The position numbers were made by a program, and so were the translations under genes. The notes below the pieces were generated by a model that did no database searches, was not told where the DNA came from, and saw only the letters and a program-made list of their open reading frames with translations. A DNA stretch of 64,000 bases from Microbacterium sp. BK668 (GTDB taxonomy: Bacteria; Actinomycetota; Actinomycetes; Actinomycetales; Microbacteriaceae), in contig NZ_SNWG01000001.1 of assembly GCF_004362195.1 (NCBI RefSeq), positions 1,674,001 to 1,738,000 of the forward strand. The letters are read 5' to 3'. The first letter of the stretch is position 1. Each line of letters begins with the position of its first letter. Positions 16,269 through 24,426 of the stretch are shown here, piece after piece.

Positions 16269-17597
16269 ATGATGACAATGAGACGAGGACGCGTCCTCAT
16301 CTCAGCCGCAGTCCTGGGCACGGCCGGCCTCGCGCTCGCCGCCTGCTCGGGCGGACCGGGGCAGACCAGCGAAGGGGGAGGCGGCTCCGGCGACAACACC
16401 GTGACGATCTACGGGACGATCGCCGACACCGAGGCCGAGCTTCTCGAACAGTCCTGGGCGGACTGGGAGGAAGAGAACGACATCGACATCAAGTACGAGT
16501 CGTCGAAGGAGTTCGAGCAGCAGATCGCGGTGCGCGCGCAGGGCGGCAACGCTCCCGACATCGCGATCTTCCCGCAGCCGGGCCTGATGGCCGACATGGC
16601 CAAGCGCGGCTATCTGAAGGAAGCGCCGCAGACCGTGGCGGACAACGTGTCGGAGTACTGGACCGAGGACTGGGCCAACTACGGAACGGTCGACGGAACC
16701 CTCTACGGCGCGCCGCTCATGGCGAGCGTCAAGGGCTGGGTGTGGTACTCGCCCTCGCTGTTCGCGGAGAACGGCTGGGAGGTTCCGACGGACTGGCAGG
16801 GTCTTCTCGACCTGACGGCGCAGATCCAGGCCGAGACGGGCAAGGCGCCCTGGTGCGTCGGCTTCGGCTCGGACGCCGCGACCGGCTGGCCCGGCACCGA
16901 CTGGATCGAGGACATCGTCCTGCGCCAGTCCGGCACCGAGGTCTACGACAACTGGGTGGCCAACGAGGTCAAGTTCACCGACCCCGAGATCAAGTCGGCT
17001 TTCGACGAGTTCGGCAAGATCGTGCTCAACCCGCAGTACGTCAACGCCGGCTACGGCGACATCGCGACGATCGTCACGACGCCCTTCGGCGACCCGGCGA
17101 CCGCCCTCGTCAACGGTGACTGCGTGCTGCACCACCAGGCGTCGTTCTACGACGGCTTCATCACCGACGCAGGCGGCACGGTCGCCGAGGACGGCGACAT
17201 CTGGGCGTTCCTGACGCCCGGGTTCGGCGGCGGCGACTCCGGCGGCGACGTCGTCACCGGCGGTGGCGAGATCGTCGGCGCCTTCAGCGACGACGAGGCG
17301 ACCCAGAAGGTGCTGGAGTACCTGTCCAGCCCCGAGTGGGCCAACAGCCGCGTCGAGCTCGGCGGCGTGATCAGCGCCAACAAGGGTCTCGACCCGGAGA
17401 ACGCGTCGAGCAACATCCTCAAGGAGGCCATCAGCATCCTCCAGAGCGACGACACGACGTTCCGCTTCGACGCGTCCGACCTCATGCCGTCCGCCGTCGG
17501 CGCCGGCACGTTCTGGAAGGGCATGATCGACTGGGTCAACGGCACCCCGACCGACACCGTCCTCGAGCAGATCGAGGCCGGCTGGCCCTCGAGCTGA
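16269..17597 (+). CDS. Sugar ABC transporter substrate-binding lipoprotein (alpha-glucoside type)
   Basis: Extracellular binding lipoprotein of a CUT1 carbohydrate importer, 442 aa. The signal ends in lipobox LAAC with Cys26. The SBP_bac_1 fold covers the rest, with EFEQQIAVRAQGGNAPDIAI typical of the family. The close fit with AglE-like proteins (about 440-450 aa, NYGTVDGTLYGAPLM) suggests alpha-glucosides. The start is ATG 16269 after GAAGAGGAGG; the adjacent ATG ATG ACA ATG run leaves three possible starts. It is first in the operon and controlled by O2. Confidence 0.92.
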   Translation: MMTMRRGRVLISAAVLGTAGLALAACSGGPGQTSEGGGGSGDNTVTIYGTIADTEAELLEQSWADWEEENDIDIKYESSKEFEQQIAVRAQGGNAPDIAIFPQPGLMADMAKRGYLKEAPQTVADNVSEYWTEDWANYGTVDGTLYGAPLMASVKGWVWYSPSLFAENGWEVPTDWQGLLDLTAQIQAETGKAPWCVGFGSDAATGWPGTDWIEDIVLRQSGTEVYDNWVANEVKFTDPEIKSAFDEFGKIVLNPQYVNAGYGDIATIVTTPFGDPATALVNGDCVLHHQASFYDGFITDAGGTVAEDGDIWAFLTPGFGGGDSGGDVVTGGGEIVGAFSDDEATQKVLEYLSSPEWANSRVELGGVISANKGLDPENASSNILKEAISILQSDDTTFRFDASDLMPSAVGAGTFWKGMIDWVNGTPTDTVLEQIEAGWPSS

Positions 17598-17704
17598 CCG
17601 GCGAGTGAGGGCGGAGCCGCGTCGTCATCCGACGCGGCTCCGCTCCTCACCCCTCGCCGGACATCCGCGATTCCCGAGTCCGCAGGAGCACTCGAAAGGA
17701 ACCC

Positions 17705-18844
17705 ATGTCCGTCTCTTCGTTCTTCCAGTGGCTGAGCACGCTCTCGCCCTGGCTCCAGATCCCCATCATCGTGGGCGTCTTCGTCCTCGTCGTCGGCCTG
17801 ATCCTCTTCTTCATCGAGATCGCGCCGCGACCCGGTCGGATGTACACGATCATCCGGCTCGCGGCGTGCGTGCTCGGACCCGCGCTCGTGCTGTGGCTGC
17901 TGCAGTCCTACCAGTGGGCGATCGCCGCAGCCGCCGTCTTCGGGCTGCTCTTCTTCTTCCTCGACCGCCGAGCGAAGGACGGTCAGGGCTCCCTCTTCCA
18001 GCTCGTCGGATTCCTCGCGCCGGCTCTCATCCTCGTAGGCGTCGGACTGGTCGTGGCCACCATCCAGACGACGATCCAGTCGTTCATGAACTCCTCGAGC
18101 ACGCAGTTCGTCGGCTGGGACAACTACGTGTGGATCTTCACGAACCCGCAGAACGTGCGCGTGATCATCAACACGATCCTGTGGGTGCTCATCGCTCCGA
18201 TCGTCTCCACGGCGGCCGGCCTGGCGTACGCGTACTTCATCGACAAGATCCGCGGGGAGCGCTACTACAAGATCCTCGTCTTCCTGCCGATGGCGATCTC
18301 GTTCGTGGGCGCGTCGATCATCTGGCGGTTCATGTACACCTACCGTCCTCCGGGAGCCAACCAGATCGGCTTCCTGAATCAGGTGATCGTCTGGTTCGGC
18401 GGCCAGCCCGTCAACTTCCTGTCGGTCGAGCCGTGGAACAATCTCTTCCTCATCATCGTGTTCATCTGGATCCAGACGGGCTTCGCGATGGTGCTGCTGT
18501 CGGCAGCGATCAAGGGAGTGCCCACGGAGCAGATCGAGGCTGCGGAGCTGGATGGCACCAACGGCTGGCAGAAGTTCTGGAACGTCATCGTTCCCGGCAT
18601 CCGCGGGGCGCTCATCGTCGTCCTCACGACGATCTCGATCGGCTCGCTCAAGGTGTTCGACATCGTCCGCACGATGACGGCCGGCGCCTCGAACACGTCG
18701 GTGCTGGCGAATGAGGTGTACACCCAGTTCCGCAGCTTCGAGGCCGGGCGCTCGGGAGCGTTCGCCGTCATCCTGTTCCTGCTCGTGACCCCGATCATCG
18801 TGTACAACGCGATCCAGCTGAAGAAGCAGAGGGAGATCCGCTGA
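17705..18844 (+). CDS. Sugar ABC transporter permease (AglF/MalF-like)
   Basis: First membrane subunit of the sugar importer, 379 aa. Besides the six core spans it has three extra N-terminal spans (within about residues 19-87), as AglF/MalF-type proteins often do. The EAA loop is at about residues 278-298 (EAAELDGTNGWQKFWNVIVP). ATG has AAAGGAA upstream. The last A of its stop codon is the first base of the next gene's ATG (TGATG). Confidence 0.94.
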   Translation: MSVSSFFQWLSTLSPWLQIPIIVGVFVLVVGLILFFIEIAPRPGRMYTIIRLAACVLGPALVLWLLQSYQWAIAAAAVFGLLFFFLDRRAKDGQGSLFQLVGFLAPALILVGVGLVVATIQTTIQSFMNSSSTQFVGWDNYVWIFTNPQNVRVIINTILWVLIAPIVSTAAGLAYAYFIDKIRGERYYKILVFLPMAISFVGASIIWRFMYTYRPPGANQIGFLNQVIVWFGGQPVNFLSVEPWNNLFLIIVFIWIQTGFAMVLLSAAIKGVPTEQIEAAELDGTNGWQKFWNVIVPGIRGALIVVLTTISIGSLKVFDIVRTMTAGASNTSVLANEVYTQFRSFEAGRSGAFAVILFLLVTPIIVYNAIQLKKQREIR

Positions 18845-19809
18845 TGACCGTCGCACCCATCGATCTCCCGATCGACGACCAGGACGCCCGCCGCATCAAG
18901 CGCGGCGAGGCGCAGATGGAGAGCGGGCTCGGTCGCACCAAGCGGCGGCTCTCGTCGCGCGCGGCCACCATCGTCGCGATCATCATCGCGATCGCGTGGA
19001 CGATCCCGACCTTCGGCCTGTTCATCTCGTCGTTCCGGCCCGCCCAGCTCATCCAGACCACGGGCTGGTGGACGATCTTCCAGAACTGGGGCTGGACCCT
19101 CGACAACTACGCCGAGGCGCTTCAGACCGGCAACAGCCAGCTGAACATGGCCACCGCGTTCGTGAACTCGTTCGCGATCACGCTCCCGGCCGTGTTGATC
19201 CCCATCACGATCGGGATGCTTGCGGCCTACGCGTTCGCCTGGATGGACTTCCGCGGCAAGAACGTCCTCTTCATCGGGGTGTTCGCGCTGCAGATCGTCC
19301 CCATCCAGATGGCGCTGGTGCCGCTGCTCCTGCTGTTCTCGCGGGGGACGATCTTCGGCTTCCCGATCATCCAGGCGATCGGCCAGGCCGGCTACGCGCA
19401 GGTCTGGATCGCGCATACGATCTTCGGCCTTCCCCTCATCATCTACCTGCTCCACAACTTCGTCTCCGAGATCCCGGGCGAGGTCATCGAGGCGGCGCGG
19501 GTCGACGGTGCAGGGCACGGCCAGATCTTCTTCCGCATCATCCTCCCGCTCACGACGCCGGCCATCGCGTCGGTCGCGATCTTCCAGTTCCTGTGGGTGT
19601 GGGCAGACCTCCTCGTCGCCCTCATCTACGCGGACGGGGCCGTTGCGCCGATCACGAAGCTGCTGGCCGAGATGACCGGGAGCCGCGGTCAGGACTGGTA
19701 CCTGCTGACAGCGGGAGCGTTCATCGCACTGATCGTCCCGCTCATCGTGTTCCTGTCGCTGCAGCGGTACTTCGTGCGCGGCCTCCTCGCCGGGTCGACG
19801 AAGGGCTGA
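18844..19809 (+). CDS. Sugar ABC transporter permease (AglG/MalG-like)
   Basis: Second permease of the importer, 321 aa, with six predicted spans after a 40-residue polar N-terminus. The EAA loop is at about residues 214-235 (VIEAARVDGAGHGQIFFRII). Translation is coupled to the preceding permease by the TGATG overlap. No ATPase or glycosidase gene follows; CUT1 importers in actinobacteria commonly share a multi-sugar ATPase (MsiK) encoded elsewhere, which is the likely explanation. Confidence 0.95.
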   Translation: MTVAPIDLPIDDQDARRIKRGEAQMESGLGRTKRRLSSRAATIVAIIIAIAWTIPTFGLFISSFRPAQLIQTTGWWTIFQNWGWTLDNYAEALQTGNSQLNMATAFVNSFAITLPAVLIPITIGMLAAYAFAWMDFRGKNVLFIGVFALQIVPIQMALVPLLLLFSRGTIFGFPIIQAIGQAGYAQVWIAHTIFGLPLIIYLLHNFVSEIPGEVIEAARVDGAGHGQIFFRIILPLTTPAIASVAIFQFLWVWADLLVALIYADGAVAPITKLLAEMTGSRGQDWYLLTAGAFIALIVPLIVFLSLQRYFVRGLLAGSTKG

Positions 19810-19828
19810 CGAGCGAGCACAGAACGGG

Positions 19829-19896
19829 AAGGGCCGGCGCTGCAGGCGCCGGCCCTTCGCGCTGGCCGGCGATGCAGGCGCCGGCCCTTCGCGCTG
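19829..19896 (+). terminator. Tandemly duplicated terminator after the sugar importer
   Basis: The first hairpin has a perfect 12-bp stem AAGGGCCGGCGC/GCGCCGGCCCTT and a 5-nt loop (19829-19857). A 33-bp segment containing most of it (19832-19864) is repeated at 19864-19896 with one mismatch (C to A), so the second hairpin is shorter. It probably stops the importer transcript and, from the other side, protects the convergent DUF305 gene. Confidence 0.85.
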
Positions 19897-19906
19897 TCCG
19901 CCGCTG

Positions 19907-20644
19907 CTAGGAGGGGCAGCCGAGGCGCAGCTGGATGGACCGCATGGCGTCGATCTCGGCCTGCTGCCCCTGCGCGATCCCTCCGGCGACGGCGGCGACG
20001 CGCGGCACGCTGCCGAGGTCGATGGCCGCCTGCGCCATCGGAATGGCACCCTCGTGGTGGCGGATCATGAGCTCGAGGAAGAGGCAGTCCGCCGGTGTGC
20101 CGGTGGCGTTCCGCAGTGCGGCGAGCTCGGCATCCGTCGCCATCCCCATCGCCGCCCGGAGCTCCGCATCCGTCGCGACGCCCCCTGTTCCGTCGCCGCC
20201 GTGGCCGCCGTGGCCGGACTCGGCATCCGTCATCCACTCCATGAGCGGTCCGCCCGTCTGCGGCAGGCCCCACTGGACGAGCCAGTCGTACATCTCGCCG
20301 CGCTGGCCCGCCTGGCTGGTCGCGATGTCGTAGGAGATCCGCTGCAGGTCCTCGTCCTCCGTCTTGCGGTAGATCTCCATCGCCATCTCGATGGCCTGCG
20401 TGTGATGCACCTGCATGTCGCGGGCGAAGCCGACGTCGGCGGCGTTCGGCCCCGGAGCGCCGCCGCCCCCGAAGGTCGAGAACCGTCCGATCGCGAAGGC
20501 CAGGGCGCCGATGCCGAGCGCCACCAGGACGTAGACCCACCACTTCGGACGGACGGATGCCGCGGACCCGTGCCCCTCGGGCCGGTCGGCCATATCGCTC
20601 GACTCCGCGGCGGCGTCGCGCGGCGGCGGCTCGGCCGCGCCCAT
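19907..20644 (-). CDS. DUF305 family membrane-anchored protein
   Basis: A 245-aa protein with one N-terminal transmembrane anchor (about residues 36-56) and an exported DUF305 (ferritin-like helical) domain. Two His/Met-rich motifs typical of DUF305 are visible: MQVHHTQAIEMAMEI and IRHHEGAIPMAQAAI; a central GHGGHGGDG stretch adds more His. The family is often found near copper or metal genes, so metal binding at the cell surface is plausible but unproven. ATG 20644 follows TATCCT by 7 nt, implying a leaderless transcript; the upstream DUF3105 gene ends 5 nt before. Confidence 0.88.
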   Translation of the reverse strand: MGAAEPPPRDAAAESSDMADRPEGHGSAASVRPKWWVYVLVALGIGALAFAIGRFSTFGGGGAPGPNAADVGFARDMQVHHTQAIEMAMEIYRKTEDEDLQRISYDIATSQAGQRGEMYDWLVQWGLPQTGGPLMEWMTDAESGHGGHGGDGTGGVATDAELRAAMGMATDAELAALRNATGTPADCLFLELMIRHHEGAIPMAQAAIDLGSVPRVAAVAGGIAQGQQAEIDAMRSIQLRLGCPS

Positions 20645-20649
20645 GCGCG

Positions 20650-21363
20650 TCAGGATACCTTGCCCGGCGCGTCGAGGGCGCCGGAGCAGAGGGCATTCGG
20701 CTCGGGGACGTCGGCGCTGCGCCAGTACTCCTCGAAGAACTCCGGGATGCGCGGATCGTCGACCGATTCGAGCGCGAGCTGGTGGTTCCAGTTCGAGAGC
20801 ACCACCGGCGACTCGAGACCGTCGTAGGGGGAGAGGATCACGTAGCTCGACGGGAGGTACGACTTCAGGGTGGCGAGATCGTCGCCCGAGACGGCGTCGG
20901 CGTCGTAGGTCACCCAGACCGCGCCGTGCTCGAGGGAGTGGACCGCGTTCTCATCGGGAACCGGCTGCTCGTAGATGCCGCAGTTGAGCCACACCTGGTT
21001 GTGCGGTCCGCCGGCAGGCGGGCTCTGCGGGTAGTCGACAGTGCCCTCGACGTGCGAGGTCTCGTTCTCGAACGTCTGGACTCCCTCGATCTCAGCACCC
21101 GTACCACCGGCCTCATAGCTGGGCGGGGGCTCGGGGGCGAACACGATGGATGCCACGATCGCGGCCACGATGAGCACGGCGGCGGCGGAGCCGACCGTCC
21201 ACCAGACGATCTTCCCGCGCTTGCGCTTGGCGAGCTGCTTCTGATACTCGGCGAGCTTCTCCTGACGCTTCTGCTCGCGCTGCTGCTTGACGGTCTGGTT
21301 GATCCTCGCCTGGGTGGCGGGGTTGCCGCTGACGCGCTTGTCGTCGGGTGCTGTCGGGGTCAT
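20650..21363 (-). CDS. DUF3105 family membrane-anchored protein
   Basis: A 237-aa protein with a Lys/Gln-rich cytoplasmic N-terminus (residues 1-50), one transmembrane helix (about 52-76) and an exported DUF3105 domain. The family motif HSLEHGAVWVTYD is visible near residue 142, with NCGIYEQPV just before and NHQLAL near the end. No catalytic role is established. It immediately precedes the DUF305 gene, a pairing I have seen in actinobacteria, suggesting a joint surface role. Confidence 0.87.
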   Translation of the reverse strand: MTPTAPDDKRVSGNPATQARINQTVKQQREQKRQEKLAEYQKQLAKRKRGKIVWWTVGSAAAVLIVAAIVASIVFAPEPPPSYEAGGTGAEIEGVQTFENETSHVEGTVDYPQSPPAGGPHNQVWLNCGIYEQPVPDENAVHSLEHGAVWVTYDADAVSGDDLATLKSYLPSSYVILSPYDGLESPVVLSNWNHQLALESVDDPRIPEFFEEYWRSADVPEPNALCSGALDAPGKVS

Positions 21364-21655
21364 CTCGATGATCTCGGCTCGTGCGCCCGGGACGTGCAGT
21401 CGGGCTCGGACAGGAACACGGCCAGTCTATTCGAGCGCATGCGGACGGGTCTGGGAAGGCGCCGACAAGCGTCGTACCCGCTGCGCGGGAAGCGTGTTCC
21501 GACCGACGAGCCGGGTCGGGTAGGCTGACGGTCTCGAATCGATTCGGCTCCTCGGCCGGTCGACATGCAGGCCTCGTCGCCCACGCACCACGCCCTCCCC
21601 CTGAACCGCTCGCGGTGTCGACGCCGCCTCCTCCTGCCCGCACATCGTCACCGAA

Positions 21656-23062
21656 GTGAATCCCGCCTTGCTCGAAACCGCCTCGATCCCCACGCAGAAG
21701 CCGACGACCGGACCGGCCGAGACCGACGCTCCCGCACGCCAGGAGCATCGGACGACGACCGGCACGGTGCGCGTGTCGTCGCCGACAGGCGCCATCCGCA
21801 CTCTGGGGTCCAACCCGGCGACGGCGCCGATCATGCTTCACCCGGGCGATTCGATCCCCGGGCGGCGCCGGACGCTCTACATCATCCTCCTCGGCGCCCT
21901 CACCGCCCTCGGGCCCTTCACGATCGACCTCTACCTGCCGGCGTTCCCGGTGCTCGAGGCGGACTTCGACACGACGGCGGCGGCGATCCAGCTGACCCTC
22001 ACCGGCACGATGATCGGCTTCGGTCTCGGTCAGCTCATCGTGGGGCCGCTCTCCGACAAGGTCGGGCGTCGCGTGCCCCTGCTGTCGGTGACCGCGCTGC
22101 ACGTCCTGGCGAGCCTGGGGGCGGCGCTCGCGCCGACCCTCGAGCTGCTGTCGCTCGCTCGCGTGCTGCAGGGTGCCGGCGCGGCGGCCGGCGGCGTGGT
22201 CGCCGCTGCGATCGTGCGTGACCTGTTCGGCGGCCGCCGCCTGGTCGTGATGCTCTCCCGCCTCGCGCTGGTCTCGGGCGTCGCTCCGGTGCTGGCGCCG
22301 CTCGTCGGATCGGCGCTCCTCCTGGTGATGCCATGGCGCGGGGTCTTCGTCGTCCTCGCCGTCTACGGCGCTGTCATGCTGCTCTCGGCGACGATCCTCC
22401 TGCCGGAGACGCTGCCGCCCGCCCGCCGGCACGACCGGGGTTCGGTCACCATCTGGCAGCGCTATCGCAGCGTGCTGCGCGACCGCGTCTTCATCGGCGT
22501 CCTCATCATCGGCGGGATGACGTTCAGCGGTCTGTTCTCCTACCTGTCGTCGTCGTCGTTCCTCTTCCAGCTGGGGTATGGATTCGACCCGCAGCAGTAC
22601 GGGATGCTCTTCGCCGTCAACTCCCTGGGCGTCGTGCTGGGCGTCCAGACGGCATCCCGCCTCGCGGCGCGCTTCGGACCGCAGTGGGTCATGGCCGGGT
22701 CGACCGGCGTGCTGGTGGTCGCGGCATCCGCGATCATCGTGGCCGACCGGCTCGGCCTGGGGATCTGGGGTACCGTCGTGCCGCTCTTCTTCTTCATGAC
22801 GGCGTGCGGCTTCACCTTCCCCTGCGTGCAGGTGCTCGCGCTCGACCGCCACGGAAAGGCCGCGGGCACGGCGCAGTCGATCATGGGCTTCACCAACTTC
22901 GGGGTCGCCGGGGTCATCTCGCCGCTCGTGGGCTGGCTCGCGCGCGATGCCGGGATCACCGCGACGACGATGGCCTCGGTCATGGTCGCGTGCGGCGTCG
23001 TGGCCGTGCTGTCACTGTGGTTCGTGGTGCGCCCGCGCACCGTCGAGCGCCTCGCGCCCTGA
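21656..23062 (+). CDS. MFS exporter, Bcr/CflA family
   Basis: Twelve-span drug/H+ antiporter of the Bcr/CflA family. GPFTIDLYLPAFPVLEADF (about residues 84-102) is the family signature, with GPLSDKVGRRVPLL as motif A near residue 129. The start is uncertain: GTG 21656 gives 468 aa with a 60-residue polar N-terminus; ATG 21833 gives 409 aa, nearer the family norm of about 400. Neither has a clear ribosome site. A TAGGCT element at 21523-21528 could be the promoter. Confidence 0.9.
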   Translation: MNPALLETASIPTQKPTTGPAETDAPARQEHRTTTGTVRVSSPTGAIRTLGSNPATAPIMLHPGDSIPGRRRTLYIILLGALTALGPFTIDLYLPAFPVLEADFDTTAAAIQLTLTGTMIGFGLGQLIVGPLSDKVGRRVPLLSVTALHVLASLGAALAPTLELLSLARVLQGAGAAAGGVVAAAIVRDLFGGRRLVVMLSRLALVSGVAPVLAPLVGSALLLVMPWRGVFVVLAVYGAVMLLSATILLPETLPPARRHDRGSVTIWQRYRSVLRDRVFIGVLIIGGMTFSGLFSYLSSSSFLFQLGYGFDPQQYGMLFAVNSLGVVLGVQTASRLAARFGPQWVMAGSTGVLVVAASAIIVADRLGLGIWGTVVPLFFFMTACGFTFPCVQVLALDRHGKAAGTAQSIMGFTNFGVAGVISPLVGWLARDAGITATTMASVMVACGVVAVLSLWFVVRPRTVERLAP

Positions 23063-23066
23063 GCCA

Positions 23067-23573
23067 TCAGTCCCCGGCCGGCACCTCGCGCACCGGCTGC
23101 AGGCGGAAGAGGCGCACGGTCCTGCCCGACGCGCGCTCGTAGTTGCGGTAGCCGGGCCACTGCCTCTCGATGCGGTCCCACACGGCGTCGCGCTCGGCGT
23201 CGGCGACCGGCGTCGCGCGGACGGCCAGCCGCCGACCGCGCACGGTGATCTCCGCATCGGGGTGCGCGAGCAGGTTCTGCGTCCAGGCAGGATGCCGCCG
23301 GCCGGCGAAGTTGGTGCCCGCGACGATCGCTCGGCCGTGCCCGTCGGGGGTGAACATGAGGGGCGCGTCCCGACGCAGCCCCGACTTCGCGCCGACGGTG
23401 TGCAGCACGAGCGAGGGCACGAGAAGGGCGCTCACCTGGACACGTCCCCGCGTGAGGCGATGCAGCAGCCGCTCGACGGGCGGCAGGAGCGCCGGTCCGA
23501 GGATGCGCCGGAACAGTCTGGTGCGGGTCAGCGGAGCGACGATCGTCCGAACGAGGTCCACGACAGTGCTCAT
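23067..23573 (-). CDS. Nitroreductase family deazaflavin-dependent oxidoreductase
   Basis: A 168-aa member of the Ddn/FDR-A split-barrel family, which uses cofactor F420 in mycobacteria. Visible features: VLHTVGAKSGLRRDAPLMF near residues 57-75, the GRAIVAGTNFAGRRHPAWTQ core and NLLAHPDAEITVRG, all family hallmarks. Whether this organism makes F420 cannot be told from the window. The start is the Met of MSTVVDLVRT; a longer frame upstream overlaps the divergent PAP2 gene and is rejected. Convergent with the Bcr/CflA exporter, 4 nt apart. Confidence 0.88.
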   Translation of the reverse strand: MSTVVDLVRTIVAPLTRTRLFRRILGPALLPPVERLLHRLTRGRVQVSALLVPSLVLHTVGAKSGLRRDAPLMFTPDGHGRAIVAGTNFAGRRHPAWTQNLLAHPDAEITVRGRRLAVRATPVADAERDAVWDRIERQWPGYRNYERASGRTVRLFRLQPVREVPAGD

Positions 23574-23679
23574 GAGGCCATCATCCTCGCCGCGCGCGCC
23601 GAGGGCGCCTCGCCGAGCACAGCGGCGCGCCGGAGCGCAAGGGGCGGCGCCGTCGCCCGCCCCCGGGCAGAATGGGCCG

Positions 23680-24387
23680 ATGGAGCCACAGGAGAGCGCA
23701 CCGGCGGTGCAGCCGCTCAGCAAGGGTGAGGCGGCGTATCCCCAGCGCATGCCGTTCATCGTGGTCGGTCTCGTGCTTCTCGCGGGGGCGGCAGGGCTGG
23801 GTGGCTGGATCTTCTTCCGGGGCGACCCGCCCTTCGCCATCGACGTGTGGTGGGACCAGATGCTCGCGGCCTGGCGGTCGAACTTCATGTCGGCCGTCTC
23901 GCTTGCGATGGACTTCGTCGGCGGCGGGTGGGTCGGCGTCTTCGCCGTACCCATCGCCGTAGCCGTTCTGCTGCTCGCGCTGCGAAGGCCGTGGGCCGCG
24001 CTCTACTTCATCGCGGCCTCGATCGCATCGGCGTTGCTCGTGCAGGTGCTCAAGCACACCTTCGGCCGAGCGCGGCCGGAGGACATCATCGTGCTGAGCG
24101 ACTTCGGATCATTCCCGTCCGGTCACGTCGCCAACGCCGCGACGATCGCCGTCGCGCTCATGATCATCTTCCCGTCGATCTGGACCGTGATCGGCGGGGC
24201 GCTCTGGGTGGTGCTCATGGCGCTCAGCCGCACGTACGTGCATGCCCACTGGCTGAGCGACACCCTCGGCGGCGCCATGGTCGGCGCCGGCGTCGCGCTC
24301 CTCGTGGCGGCGTTCTTCGTGCCCCTTCTGGCTCGGGATCCGGGTCTGCGGAGAAAGGATGCCGCGCTCGCGACCGGCGACGGGTGA
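23680..24387 (+). CDS. PAP2 superfamily membrane phosphatase
   Basis: Membrane lipid phosphatase of 235 aa. All three phosphatase motifs are present: KHTFGRARP (125-133), PSGH (146-149) and SRTYVHAHWLSD (183-194), so it should be active, probably on undecaprenyl or phosphatidyl phosphates. Six spans are predicted with the active site facing outward. ATG 23680 is chosen; CAGAAT lies 6 nt upstream as a weak leaderless -10. Confidence 0.92.
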   Translation: MEPQESAPAVQPLSKGEAAYPQRMPFIVVGLVLLAGAAGLGGWIFFRGDPPFAIDVWWDQMLAAWRSNFMSAVSLAMDFVGGGWVGVFAVPIAVAVLLLALRRPWAALYFIAASIASALLVQVLKHTFGRARPEDIIVLSDFGSFPSGHVANAATIAVALMIIFPSIWTVIGGALWVVLMALSRTYVHAHWLSDTLGGAMVGAGVALLVAAFFVPLLARDPGLRRKDAALATGDG

Positions 24388-24426
24388 CACCGCTGCCCGC
24401 GACGACGCCGTGGCTAGGCTGAGGCC

